From Caryophanales bacterium UBA1719 (GTDB lineage: Bacteria; Bacillota_I; Bacilli_A; RFN20; CAG-826): a DNA stretch of 64,000 nucleotides. Both the position numbers and the translations under genes were made by a program. The notes below the pieces were generated by a model. That model was not told the origin of the DNA. It saw nothing but the letters and a program-made list of their open reading frames with translations, and made no database searches. Below are positions 16,882-28,989 of this stretch, piece after piece (the stretch's first letter is position 1; each line of letters begins with the position of its first letter). The stretch spans positions 21,323-85,322 of the forward strand of contig DCIT01000003.1 in NCBI GenBank assembly GCA_002317145.1, written 5' to 3'.

Positions 16882-17997
16882 ATGAGATTTACAATTATTA
16901 AAGATGAATTTCTAAAAGCATTAAATGTTGTTAGTAGACCAGTTCCTGTTAAATCATTTGTTGCTAGTTTAGTTTTTATTAAATTAACATTAGATGAACA
17001 AGGATTAACTTTAATAGGTAGTAATGAAACAATTGCTATTTCTACTACAATTCCTCATAAAATTAATGATAAAGAAATAATTCGTAATTCTCGTAATGGT
17101 GCAGTTTTAATTCAAGGTAAATATTTAACTGAAATTGTTCGTAAATTATCAGGTAAAGAATTAACTTTAGATGTAGTTGATAATTCAGTAGTTGAAATTA
17201 CTGATGAAAAATCTTCGTTCCAATTAAATAGTGCACAAGCAGAAGAATATCCTGAATATGATTTTAATGAAGATGGTGTTGAATTTAATATTTATTCAAA
17301 AGATCTTCAAAGTTTAATTGAACAAGTTTCTTTCGCTGCTGCAACAAAAGAAAATAGACCAATGTTAACAGCGGTAAATATTACAGGTGAAAATAACCAA
17401 ATTACCGCAATAGCGCTTGATTCTGCAAGATATGCAAGAAAAACTGTTACTATCGAAAACACTGTTAATTTTGTTGTAAATATTCCAGCTAAAACTATTA
17501 ACGATATTATTAGAATGTTTGAAGATAATATTTCAATTAATGTTGTAGTTAATGAAAGAAAAATATTCTTTAAATTTGAAAATACAATTATTTCATCAAA
17601 TTTATTAAATGGTGAATATCCAAATGTTAAAACCATTGTTCCAAAATCTTTTAATTACTTCTTAGAAGTCAACGCACAAGAGTTTTTAGCGGCTATTGAC
17701 CGTGTATCCTTACTCTCTAATGAAAAGAGCGCTGTAAAGCTTATTATGAGCAATAATGAAGTAGAAGTCTTATCTACTTCTAGTGAAATAGGATCTGCAA
17801 ATGAAAAAATCCCTAATTTCCAATTCACAGGTGATCGTTTAGAGATTTTATTTAATAGTAGTTATGTAATTGATGCTATTAAAGCTTTAAAGTGTGATGA
17901 TATCGTTTTACAATTCATTGCTGAGATGAAACCTTTTGTTATTAAAAACGCAAAAGATGATAATATAACTCAGCTAATTACTCCAGTAAGAGCATAA
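16882..17997 (+). CDS. dnaN: DNA polymerase III sliding clamp (beta subunit)
   Basis: DnaN forms the ring-shaped dimer that tethers DNA polymerase III and binds many repair proteins. The 371 aa contain three clamp-fold domains. The opening MRFTIIKDEFLKALNVVSRP, a KYLTEIVRKL segment and the C-terminal LITPVRA are typical. AAAGGAG lies 9-12 nt before the ATG. The gene ends inside the stem of its own terminator, so the last codons are part of the hairpin. It is expressed from the promoter at 16.78 kb and possibly by readthrough from dnaA. Confidence 0.97.
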   Translation: MRFTIIKDEFLKALNVVSRPVPVKSFVASLVFIKLTLDEQGLTLIGSNETIAISTTIPHKINDKEIIRNSRNGAVLIQGKYLTEIVRKLSGKELTLDVVDNSVVEITDEKSSFQLNSAQAEEYPEYDFNEDGVEFNIYSKDLQSLIEQVSFAAATKENRPMLTAVNITGENNQITAIALDSARYARKTVTIENTVNFVVNIPAKTINDIIRMFEDNISINVVVNERKIFFKFENTIISSNLLNGEYPNVKTIVPKSFNYFLEVNAQEFLAAIDRVSLLSNEKSAVKLIMSNNEVEVLSTSSEIGSANEKIPNFQFTGDRLEILFNSSYVIDAIKALKCDDIVLQFIAEMKPFVIKNAKDDNITQLITPVRA

Positions 17998-18019
17998 GGG
18001 AATATATATTCCCTTTTTT
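17996..18019 (+). terminator. Terminator of dnaN
   Basis: A perfect 20-bp palindrome (AAGGGAATAT and its complement, 17996-18015) runs into six T residues. It overlaps the last bases of the dnaN stop codon. Confidence 0.85.
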
Positions 18020-18030
18020 ATTTTAAAGGT

Positions 18031-18044
18031 GTATAATTTTATAC
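18031..18044 (+). promoter_or_regulatory. Palindromic -10 region before yaaA-recF-gyrB-gyrA
   Basis: GTATAATTTTATAC is a perfect 14-bp palindrome containing TATAAT (18032-18037), followed by CGGAGA and the yaaA ATG. It is a likely start for the yaaA to gyrA transcript right after the dnaN terminator. Whether the symmetry has a function is unknown. Confidence 0.45.
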
Positions 18045-18056
18045 GGAGATTTTTTT

Positions 18057-18274
18057 ATGAATAAAAAAACCCAAGAAATCACTCTTAAGACTGAATTCAT
18101 AACTTTAGGGCAATTAATCAAATTATTAAAGATTGTTTCTACAGGTGGAGAAGTTAAAGGATTTCTTGCTTCTAACACTATTCTAGTTAATAAAATTAAC
18201 GAGAATAGAAGAGGTAGAAAATTATATAAGAATGATGTAATTGAGGTTAATGGAGACGAAATCTTGCTTAAATA

Positions 18275-18275
<1 letters not shown>
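18057..18275 (+). CDS. yaaA: S4-domain RNA-binding protein YaaA
   Basis: This 72-residue protein is a single S4 RNA-binding domain of the kind encoded between dnaN and recF in Bacilli. Recognisable segments are FITLGQLIKLLKIVSTGGEV, then a VNKINENRRGRKLYKND stretch. The B. subtilis homologue has been linked to 50S assembly or stability. The ribosome site CGGAGA is well placed. Its stop overlaps the recF start as TAATG, so the two are coupled. Confidence 0.92.
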
Positions 18276-21369
<3,094 letters not shown>

Positions 21370-21379
21370 GGAGAAGGGT

Positions 21380-23959
21380 ATGGCTGAAGAAAATAAAAAA
21401 ATAGAAAAGCCTGAAACTGAAGCTGAAGCTGGAATCGTTCCAGGTCTTCAAGATGTTGATATTTCTGAACAAGTCCAAAGCGCATTCTTAGACTATGCAA
21501 TGAGCGTTATCGTCGCTCGTGCAATTCCAGATGTTCGAGATGGTATGAAACCTGTTCATCGTCGTATTATTTATTCGATGTATGAATCTGGCACAACACC
21601 AGATAAACCTCATAAAAAATGTGCACGTATCGTTGGTGATGTTATGGGTAAATATCACCCACATGGTGACGCAGCAATTTATGGTGCAGTCGTTAGATTA
21701 GCACAACCATTCGCAATGAGAAATACTCTAGTTGATGGTCATGGTAACTTTGGTAGTATCGATGGTGATGAACCTGCAGCTTATCGTTATACAGAAGCTA
21801 GATTAGAAAAACTCGCATTACAATTAGTTAAAGATATTGATTGTGATGTTGTTGACTTCATGGATAACTATGATGGTGTTGATAGAGAACCTACAGTATT
21901 GCCATCAAGATTCCCTAACTTATTAGTTAATGGTAGTAGTGGTATCGCTGTTGGTATGGCGACAAACATTCCTACTCATAACTTAGGTGAAGCAATTGAT
22001 GCAACTATTGCTGTTGCGAAAAATCCAGAATTAACAGCATTAGATATTATGAATATTATGCCTGGCCCTGACTTCCCAACTGGTGGAATTATTTTAGGTA
22101 GACAAGGTATTAAAGAAGCTTATGAAACTGGTAGTGGATCAATTGTTATTCGTTCTAAATGTCAAGTTGAAGAAGATGAAAAATCTGGCAAGAAGAGAAT
22201 CATAATTGAAGAAGTTCCTTACGGAGTTAATAAGGCTAGATTAATAGAAAATATCGCAACTTTAGTTAAAGATAAAATAGTTGAAGGTATTACAAATATT
22301 CGTGATGAATCTAACAAAGAAGGTATTCGTGTTGTTATTGATGTAAGACATGATTGCATCCCTGAAGTTATCCTTAATCACTTATATAAATTAACTCAAT
22401 TACAAACTTCATTTGGTATCATTTTCCTTTGCTTAGAAAATGGCGCGCCAAAGATCTTACCTGTTACAACAATTTTAAAAGATTATCTCGAACATCAAAT
22501 TGATGTAATTTCGCGTAGAACTAAATTCTTATTGAAGAAAGATGAAGATCGTAAACATATCGTTCAAGGTTTATTAAAAGCAATTGATAAAATTGATGAT
22601 ATTGTTGAAGACATTAAGAAGAGTGCAACTCCTGAAATTGCTTCTCAAACCTTAATGAATAAATATGGTTTAAGTGAACCTCAAACTCAAGCAATCTTAG
22701 CGATGACATTATCTAGATTAACAGGTTTAGCTAAGAAGAAACTTGATGATGAATTAGCGGAACTTGAAGAACACATTAAGAACTATAATCACATCCTTGA
22801 ATCTCGTGCGAACGAAATTGAAGTTGTTATTAAAGAACTTGAAGAAGTCAAAGCAAAATTCGCTGACGAAAGAAGAACAACAATCTCTGATTCTTTAGGA
22901 GATATCGATGATGAATCATTAATTCCACAACAAGACATTGTTGTTGTCATTACTCAAAACGGTTACGTTAAGAGAATGACCGCGAACACCTTTAGAACAC
23001 AAAATAGAGGTGGTAGAGGAATTAAAGGCGCCACTGTTGGAGATACTGATTTAATTAAATTATTACTCCATACAAACACTCATACTGATTTATTATTCTT
23101 CTCTAATAAAGGTAAGGTATATCGCTTAAGAGGATATAAAGTACCAGAAGGTGGAAGAATATCAAAAGGTATTCCAGTTCAAAACTTACTCAACCTTGAG
23201 AAAGAAGAAAAAATTATGTCAATTATTGACTTAGAGGATTCATTAGGTAATACCGGATTCTTAACATTCTTCACACGTAATGGTTTAGTTAAACGTACAC
23301 CAATTGAAGAATATTTATCCATTAGACAAAATGGTAAGATCGCTATCGGATTAAGAGAAGGCGATAGCTTACTTGATGTTAAACATACTAATGGTGAATG
23401 TATCTTATCTATGTCATCTGCAAAAGGTAAGATGGTCTCATTCCCAGAAGCTACTGCTAGAGCCATGGGTAGAACCGCTACTGGTGTTAGAGGCATGAAT
23501 GCTAACGGAACATTTGTGGTCTCTGCTTCTACTTCCTTAGAAGGTAATATCATTTTAGCGATAACTCAAAATGGTTATGGCAAGATGACAGAAGCTGCTG
23601 AATATCGTCAAACTAACCGTGGTACAAAAGGTGTCTTAACACTTAACACTACTCAAAAGAATGGTCGATTAATTGCCACAAAAGCAATTAAAGGTGATGA
23701 AGACTTAATGGTTATCACTACTGGTGGAATTGTCATTAGAATTCCAATTAATCAAATTAAATTAAGTGGTCGTAACACTCAAGGCGTTCGTGTCATTCGC
23801 TTAGATGAAGGACAAAAAGTTTCTTCTTTAACAATTCTCCCACATGAATTAAATGATGATAGTGCACCTGTCGAAGGTGAAGAAGTAACTGAAGAAGTTG
23901 CTGAAGAACCTACTGAAGAAAAAGAAGAAAAGGTTGTTTCACCAGACGAAATTGAATAA
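21380..23959 (+). CDS. gyrA: DNA gyrase subunit A
   Basis: GyrA makes and rejoins the double-strand break. The catalytic Tyr is residue 137 in AAYRYTEARL. The C-terminal beta-pinwheel contains the gyrase-specific box QNRGGRG, which marks this as GyrA rather than ParC, as does its place after gyrB. It is 859 aa with an acidic Glu-rich tail. In the quinolone-resistance region the sequence is HPHGDAAIYGAVVR. The usual Ser (E. coli 83) is Ala98 and the usual Asp/Glu (E. coli 87) is Gly102. Both substitutions are known or expected to weaken fluoroquinolone binding. Confidence 0.98.
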   Translation: MAEENKKIEKPETEAEAGIVPGLQDVDISEQVQSAFLDYAMSVIVARAIPDVRDGMKPVHRRIIYSMYESGTTPDKPHKKCARIVGDVMGKYHPHGDAAIYGAVVRLAQPFAMRNTLVDGHGNFGSIDGDEPAAYRYTEARLEKLALQLVKDIDCDVVDFMDNYDGVDREPTVLPSRFPNLLVNGSSGIAVGMATNIPTHNLGEAIDATIAVAKNPELTALDIMNIMPGPDFPTGGIILGRQGIKEAYETGSGSIVIRSKCQVEEDEKSGKKRIIIEEVPYGVNKARLIENIATLVKDKIVEGITNIRDESNKEGIRVVIDVRHDCIPEVILNHLYKLTQLQTSFGIIFLCLENGAPKILPVTTILKDYLEHQIDVISRRTKFLLKKDEDRKHIVQGLLKAIDKIDDIVEDIKKSATPEIASQTLMNKYGLSEPQTQAILAMTLSRLTGLAKKKLDDELAELEEHIKNYNHILESRANEIEVVIKELEEVKAKFADERRTTISDSLGDIDDESLIPQQDIVVVITQNGYVKRMTANTFRTQNRGGRGIKGATVGDTDLIKLLLHTNTHTDLLFFSNKGKVYRLRGYKVPEGGRISKGIPVQNLLNLEKEEKIMSIIDLEDSLGNTGFLTFFTRNGLVKRTPIEEYLSIRQNGKIAIGLREGDSLLDVKHTNGECILSMSSAKGKMVSFPEATARAMGRTATGVRGMNANGTFVVSASTSLEGNIILAITQNGYGKMTEAAEYRQTNRGTKGVLTLNTTQKNGRLIATKAIKGDEDLMVITTGGIVIRIPINQIKLSGRNTQGVRVIRLDEGQKVSSLTILPHELNDDSAPVEGEEVTEEVAEEPTEEKEEKVVSPDEIE

Positions 23960-23983
23960 TAAATTGTCTAGAGGATTTTAAAC

Positions 23984-25258
23984 ATGATAGACATTAAACT
24001 TATTTTAGAAAAACCAGACTATGTTAGAAAAGCTTTAAAGAAAAAACTCTGGGATTTTGATCCTACTCCTGTTATTGAATTAGCGAATAAAAGAAAAGAG
24101 TTAATTTTAAAAACAGAGACTAATAAAGCTGAACAAAATAAATTATCAGCTTTAGTCCCTCAATATAAAAAGGAAGGAAAAGATCCAAAAGAAATTTTTG
24201 TGAAGGTTAAAGCATTAGCTGCTGAAAACAAAGATGGTGAAGTCAAACTAAAAGAAATAGAGGCTAAAATGCACGATATCATCGCAGAATTACCAAATAT
24301 TCCTGATGATGATTTATTAGAAGGCGGCAAAGAAAATAATAAAGTAATTAAACAAGTTAATAAGAAACCTGAATTTAAATTTAAAGTTAAAGATCATGTT
24401 GAATTAGCAAAATCTTTAGGACTTATTGATTATGATCGTGCCGCAAAAATTTCTGGTAGTGGAACTTGGATTTATACTGATCTAGGTGCGCAACTAGAAT
24501 GGGCATTAATTAACTATTTTATTTCCACTCATTTAAAGAATGGTTATACATTCATACTTCCTCCTCATATGTTAAATGATGAGTCAGGTTATGGAGCGGG
24601 ACAATTCCCTAAATTTAGAAACGCTGTATTTAAAGTTGATGGTATTGATCGTTTCTTACTTCCAACTGCTGAAACAGCCTTAGTGAATTATCATCGTAAT
24701 GAAATCTTAAAAGAAGATGAATTACCAAGAAAATATTTCGCCTATACTCCATGCTATCGTCAAGAAGCAGGAAGCTATAGAACTGAAGAAAGAGGAATGA
24801 TTCGTGGTTATCAATTTAACAAAGTTGAAATCGTTCAATATACTTCTGACACTGGTAGCGATAAAGCCTTTGAAGAAATGGTTAATATCGCTGCAGGATT
24901 AGTTGAAAAACTTGGATTACATTTCCAATTATCAAAGTTAGCCGCAGGTGATTGCTCTCACTCAATGGCAAGAACTTATGATATTGAAGTTTATATCCCA
25001 AGTATGAATATTTATAAAGAAGTTTCTAGTGCCTCTAACGCTAGAGATTATCAAGCAAGAAGAACAATGTGTAGATATAAAGATAAGGATGGCAAAGTCC
25101 ATTTCTGTCACACATTAAATGCTTCTGGACTAGCGACATCTCGCTTATTCCCAGCAATTTTAGAGCAATTCCAACAAGAAGATGGAAGTGTAATAATTCC
25201 TGAAGTATTACGCCCATTCATGAACGGAATTTCAAAGATTTCACCAAAAAAGAAATAA
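23984..25258 (+). CDS. serS: Serine-tRNA ligase
   Basis: SerRS charges tRNA-Ser in the cytoplasm. Residues of about 28-105 form the long antiparallel coiled-coil arm that grips the tRNA. The class II core has motif 2 in YTPCYRQEAGSYRTEERG followed by GMIRGYQF, and motif 3 in NASGLATSRLFPAILE. It is 424 aa, full length. GAGGA lies 8-9 nt before the ATG. No T-box leader is present in the 24 bp after gyrA, so it may be read from the gyrase transcript. The SRP RNA gene begins directly after its stop, as in several Bacilli. Confidence 0.97.
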   Translation: MIDIKLILEKPDYVRKALKKKLWDFDPTPVIELANKRKELILKTETNKAEQNKLSALVPQYKKEGKDPKEIFVKVKALAAENKDGEVKLKEIEAKMHDIIAELPNIPDDDLLEGGKENNKVIKQVNKKPEFKFKVKDHVELAKSLGLIDYDRAAKISGSGTWIYTDLGAQLEWALINYFISTHLKNGYTFILPPHMLNDESGYGAGQFPKFRNAVFKVDGIDRFLLPTAETALVNYHRNEILKEDELPRKYFAYTPCYRQEAGSYRTEERGMIRGYQFNKVEIVQYTSDTGSDKAFEEMVNIAAGLVEKLGLHFQLSKLAAGDCSHSMARTYDIEVYIPSMNIYKEVSSASNARDYQARRTMCRYKDKDGKVHFCHTLNASGLATSRLFPAILEQFQQEDGSVIIPEVLRPFMNGISKISPKKK

Positions 25259-25259
25259 A

Positions 25260-25268
25260 TGATATTAT
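25260..25268 (+). promoter_or_regulatory. Extended -10 of the SRP RNA gene
   Basis: TGA-TATTAT starts two bases after the serS stop, with TTCACC 17 bp upstream as a poor -35. Initiation 6-8 nt downstream falls at the first base of the SRP RNA stem. Confidence 0.55.
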
Positions 25269-25272
25269 TATT

Positions 25273-25356
25273 GAGCCGTCATAAATAAGAACTATGAACC
25301 TGGTCAGGATAGAAATATAGCAGCCATAATTAGATCTCTTGTTGTATGGCGGTTTT
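25273..25356 (+). ncRNA. ffs: Signal recognition particle RNA, small bacterial type (4.5S-like)
   Basis: The sequence contains the SRP RNA domain IV core GGTCAGG...GAAA...AGCAGCC. The apical stem ATA/TAT is capped by a GAAA tetraloop (25312-25315). The symmetric loop CAGG/AGCA binds the Ffh M domain. The two ends pair: GCCGTCAT (25275-25282) with ATGGCGG (25346-25352), followed by TTTT, which acts as the terminator. The length is about 80 nt, the short form without an Alu domain. Its position between serS and tadA matches Bacilli synteny. Confidence 0.93.
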
Positions 25357-25363
25357 ATTATTT

Positions 25364-25813
25364 ATGAACAACGATATTAAGTTTATGAAAGAAGCAATCA
25401 AAGAAGCTAAAAAAGCCTTTGATAAAAATGAAGTTCCGATAGGAGCAATTTTAGTTAAAAATAATAAAATAATTGCACGTGCACATAATTTAAAAGAATA
25501 TAAAAAAGATGTATGCGCACATGCAGAAATTTTAGCAATCAAAAAAGCCTCAAAAGTATTGAAAAATTGGCGCTTATTAGGCACAACGCTATATGTAACT
25601 TTAGAACCTTGTGCGATGTGTGCAGCAGCAATTAATCAAGCAAGAATTTCTCGTTTAGTTTTTGCTTTAGAAGATAAAAATAATGGAGCGGTAATTAACG
25701 GTCCAAAATTATATAAATTTAAAACTTGTAACTTACCGCCTGAAGTTAAATTTGGAATCTTAAAAGAAGAAAGCAAAGCTTTATTAACTAAATTTTTTAT
25801 TAAGAAAAGATAA
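25364..25813 (+). CDS. tadA: tRNA adenosine(34) deaminase TadA
   Basis: TadA converts A34 to inosine in tRNA-Arg(ACG). Zinc and catalytic residues are in CAHAEILAI (His ligand and proton-shuttling Glu) and LEPCAMCAAA (two Cys ligands). The 149-residue length is normal. I take the ATG at 25364. The frame also contains an ATG at 25346, but that one is inside the closing stem of the SRP RNA. No ribosome site is visible before any candidate start (25364 or 25385). The start lies only about 8 nt after the SRP terminator stem, so expression may depend on readthrough of that hairpin. Confidence 0.93.
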   Translation: MNNDIKFMKEAIKEAKKAFDKNEVPIGAILVKNNKIIARAHNLKEYKKDVCAHAEILAIKKASKVLKNWRLLGTTLYVTLEPCAMCAAAINQARISRLVFALEDKNNGAVINGPKLYKFKTCNLPPEVKFGILKEESKALLTKFFIKKR

Positions 25814-25834
25814 CAAAAAAATTAAAATTTATAG

Positions 25835-25862
25835 TTGAAAATAGTTATTTTCAATATATAAT
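25835..25862 (+). promoter_or_regulatory. Promoter with 20-bp operator-like palindrome, envelope operon
   Basis: TTGAAAATA (25835-25843) and TATTTTCAA (25846-25854) form a perfect 9-bp dyad with a GT centre. The left arm supplies a TTGAAA -35 and TATAAT follows at 25857-25862, 16 bp away. A ribosome site AGGAGA precedes the ATG at 25891. A TetR-type regulator is encoded third in the downstream operon and is the obvious candidate to bind here, which is inference. Confidence 0.6.
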
Positions 25863-25890
25863 AATTTTTCACATATAGGAGATTTTTGAT

Positions 25891-28800
25891 ATGTTGCGAT
25901 TAGAACACATTGTTAAAAACTATCAAACAGGAAAAACAACTTTTCCTGCGTTAAAAGGTATCTCTTTAGCCTTCCGAAAAAACGAATTTGTTTCGATTTT
26001 AGGTCCTTCAGGTTGTGGTAAGACAACCCTTTTAAACATCATTGGCGGATTAGATAAATACACCAGTGGAGATCTTGTTATTGAAGGTCGTTCAACCAAA
26101 AATTACAAAGATCATGATTGGGACGTTTATCGTAATCACCGTATTGGTTTTATATTTCAATCATACAATTTAATTCCTCACCAAAATATTTGTGAGAACG
26201 TTGAATTAGCGTTAACGATCTCCGGATATTCAAAAGAAGAGAAACGTAAAAAAGCTTTAGCAGCATTAGCGAAAGTTGGATTAAAGAAATCTTGGAAGAA
26301 AATGCCAAATCAACTTTCTGGTGGACAATGCCAAAGAGTTGCTATTGCTCGTGCATTAGTTAATGAACCAGATATTTTATTAGGTGATGAACCTACCGGA
26401 GCATTAGACTCAAAAACATCTGTTCAAGTAATGGAGTTAATCAAAAAGATAAGTAAGAAAACTCTTGTTATCATGGTTACTCATAACCCTCCGTTAGCTG
26501 AGAAATATTCAACACGTATTATTTCTTTACTTGATGGTGTTGTTAAAAACGATACTAATCCATATAAACTCGAAGAAGAAAAAAAAGAAAAGTATAAAAC
26601 ATTCGATGCAGTTAAAGTTGGAAAAGATGGAACTGTTAAACCAGATAAAGCCAAAATGTCTTTCTGGAGTTCATTCAAATTATCTGCAAAGAATTTAATT
26701 TCAAAAAGAAAAAGAACTGCAATGGTTATTGCTGCATCATCAATTGGTATTGTTGGCGTTTCTGCTGTTTTAGCGGTATCTACAGGTGTTAAGGGATACA
26801 TAAAAAATACTGAAAAAGATATGCTATCTGGCAACCCGCTTTATGTTGGTGAAACTCAAATGGATTTAGTGAGCATTCTTCAAAATGTTTCTAATACACT
26901 TCAAAGACAAGCAATATCTGAATCGATAAAGCAAACAGGTCAAATTGATATTGAATTTATTACTGGAGCATTAATCACTCAAGCTAAAGAAGGAATCTTA
27001 ATTAGAAATGATATTAACGAAAATTATGTCAAGTTTGTAAATTATGGTAAAGATGTTTTAGGCGAATATGAAACCGGTATCGCTGAAACTTTTGTTGATT
27101 ATGGTTTTACTGCAGCAGACAATATTTACACTGATGCAGAGATTTTCGAACAAGATCCTGAGGTTGTTCCAATTGAACAGCAACAAAAATATATTTACTC
27201 TTTAAGTGGATTAAAAAATATTTACACAGGATTATTAGATACTATTGATACTGAAGATGGTACTGATTTTACTGCTTTAGCAAATATTGCTGCAAACTTC
27301 CCAAGTGTTGTTTATCAAGGATTAGATAATGTTCAATACCTACAAGAACAATACGATTTAGTGAGTTCAACAAAACCTGGAAGTGTATTTACAAGTAGAT
27401 GGCCAAAACAAATTAAAGAAGAAGAGGCTGGAACGGAAGGCCATGATTATGAATGCGTTATCGTTCTTAATCGTAGAAAGAAATTAGCAGATTTAATTGT
27501 CGCTTTATCTGGATTATTATCAGAAGAACAATTCATGAAATGTATTAACGAATTCTTAAAAAAAGAACCAGATCAATCTGTTATTGATGAAATAGCAAAA
27601 ATTGCAGTTAGTAAAATCGCAAACAAAAGTTTTTATTACATTCCAAACGGAAAGATAGGACATGAAGGTGCTTTTAAAGCGAATAAGCCAGATGGAACCA
27701 ACTATGATAAATTAAAACCTTTTAATTACAATTATAAATTCAAAGTTAATAATAATGAGACGTTTACATCAGAGCAAGATGATGGCACTACAATATCGGT
27801 AGGTGCTGATAGTGATGTTACTACCGCCAAACGTATAAAAGTTGTTGGAATCATTACTCCAAAAGAAGGAAGAAATTACGGTTCATTAAATTCTGGAATT
27901 TATTTTCAATCTGATCTTGCAAACAAAATAATGAAAGATGCAGGATCAACAGAAACTGTAGATGATGAAAAGAATAGTGAAATATACAATGTGATGGTTG
28001 ATTCTAAAAGATGGTTAGGTGGCAGCGAACCTAATGATCCAATCTATTGTTTATCTTACAAAGGATTTGCCAACGATATTCGTATTGATGCAACTAAAGA
28101 AGAAGGCGCGGCAGGCAAAATACTTCCAGGAAGCAGAGGATTATATTATCCTTTAAATTTCTATAAAGTTTTCTATGATGGAGCTCAAAGAAAAACAAAA
28201 CCTGTTCAAACTTATGGCACTGTTGGTAGCTCAGCTAGTATATCAAAAATACCTGATGAAACAGGCAAAAAAACTGCTGAATTAGAGATTACATCGAGTT
28301 TAACTACTAGAAGTATATCTGGAAGAAAATTAGTAATAAGTTCTGATAAAAATGACGCTAAAGTTAAATATAGACAAATTCCATATCGCATAAGTGTTTA
28401 TTCAAGAGATTTTGATACTAAAACTAAAGCCAAAGCTTATCTTGATAAATGGAATCAAAAAGGCGATGTTAGAATTGGTACACAACCTGGAGACATTGTA
28501 CCTGAAAATCAAAGAAGCAAAGTAACTGTTCCGGATAACTTAACAATCGTAATTGCAATGATTAATGGAATCATTACAACTACAACAATTTCTTTAACGA
28601 TATTCGCTTCGTTATCGTTAGTTGTCTCTTCAGTTATGATTGGAATTATTACTTATATTTCAGTTATGGAACGTATTAAAGAAATTGGAGTTATCCGTTC
28701 TTTAGGTGGACGTAAGAAAGACGTCTCACACTTGTTCAATGCTGAAACATTTATTATTGGTACAGCATCAGGATTATTTGGTGTTGTTATAACTTATATT

Positions 28801-28983
28801 CTTGAATTGATATTAGACGTATCAATATATGCAGCGTATAAGATTCCAATGATTGCAAACTTAAAATGGTGGACGGCATTGTTAATGATTATCTTATCAA
28901 TTGTATTAACTGCAATTTCAGGATTAATTCCTGCTAGAAGTGCCGCAAATAAAGATCCAGTTGTAGCGTTAAGAAGCGAGTAA
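25891..28983 (+). CDS. ABC transporter, ATPase fused to FtsX-type permease with large ectodomain
   Basis: The first 225 residues are a LolD/MacB-type ATPase: Walker A GPSGCGKTTLL at about 39-49, Q-loop FQSYNLIP, signature LSGGQCQRVAIARAL, and Walker B ILLGDEPTGALD. A linker leads to a first membrane helix at about 275-298. An extracellular block of some 570 residues follows, then a C-terminal FtsX domain with three helices (about 885-1020) ending PARSAANKDPVVALRSE. The order ATPase-TM-ectodomain-FtsX matches MacB-like mechanotransmission exporters, not importers. At 1030 aa it is long because of the ectodomain. A substrate cannot be named; lipoprotein or peptide export are possibilities. It is 6 bp from the P-type ATPase. 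Confidence 0.9.
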   Translation: MLRLEHIVKNYQTGKTTFPALKGISLAFRKNEFVSILGPSGCGKTTLLNIIGGLDKYTSGDLVIEGRSTKNYKDHDWDVYRNHRIGFIFQSYNLIPHQNICENVELALTISGYSKEEKRKKALAALAKVGLKKSWKKMPNQLSGGQCQRVAIARALVNEPDILLGDEPTGALDSKTSVQVMELIKKISKKTLVIMVTHNPPLAEKYSTRIISLLDGVVKNDTNPYKLEEEKKEKYKTFDAVKVGKDGTVKPDKAKMSFWSSFKLSAKNLISKRKRTAMVIAASSIGIVGVSAVLAVSTGVKGYIKNTEKDMLSGNPLYVGETQMDLVSILQNVSNTLQRQAISESIKQTGQIDIEFITGALITQAKEGILIRNDINENYVKFVNYGKDVLGEYETGIAETFVDYGFTAADNIYTDAEIFEQDPEVVPIEQQQKYIYSLSGLKNIYTGLLDTIDTEDGTDFTALANIAANFPSVVYQGLDNVQYLQEQYDLVSSTKPGSVFTSRWPKQIKEEEAGTEGHDYECVIVLNRRKKLADLIVALSGLLSEEQFMKCINEFLKKEPDQSVIDEIAKIAVSKIANKSFYYIPNGKIGHEGAFKANKPDGTNYDKLKPFNYNYKFKVNNNETFTSEQDDGTTISVGADSDVTTAKRIKVVGIITPKEGRNYGSLNSGIYFQSDLANKIMKDAGSTETVDDEKNSEIYNVMVDSKRWLGGSEPNDPIYCLSYKGFANDIRIDATKEEGAAGKILPGSRGLYYPLNFYKVFYDGAQRKTKPVQTYGTVGSSASISKIPDETGKKTAELEITSSLTTRSISGRKLVISSDKNDAKVKYRQIPYRISVYSRDFDTKTKAKAYLDKWNQKGDVRIGTQPGDIVPENQRSKVTVPDNLTIVIAMINGIITTTTISLTIFASLSLVVSSVMIGIITYISVMERIKEIGVIRSLGGRKKDVSHLFNAETFIIGTASGLFGVVITYILELILDVSIYAAYKIPMIANLKWWTALLMIILSIVLTAISGLIPARSAANKDPVVALRSE

Positions 28984-28989
28984 GGAGTT

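Noticed and set aside
23179..23553. Antisense 124-codon frame inside gyrA
   Set aside because: Shadow of a strongly biased coding sequence, no ribosome site; same for frames opposite ppdK, dnaN, the P-type ATPase and the sodium pump.
25346..25363. tadA start at 25346
   Set aside because: Those bases are the closing stem of the SRP RNA; the family alignment starts near 25364.
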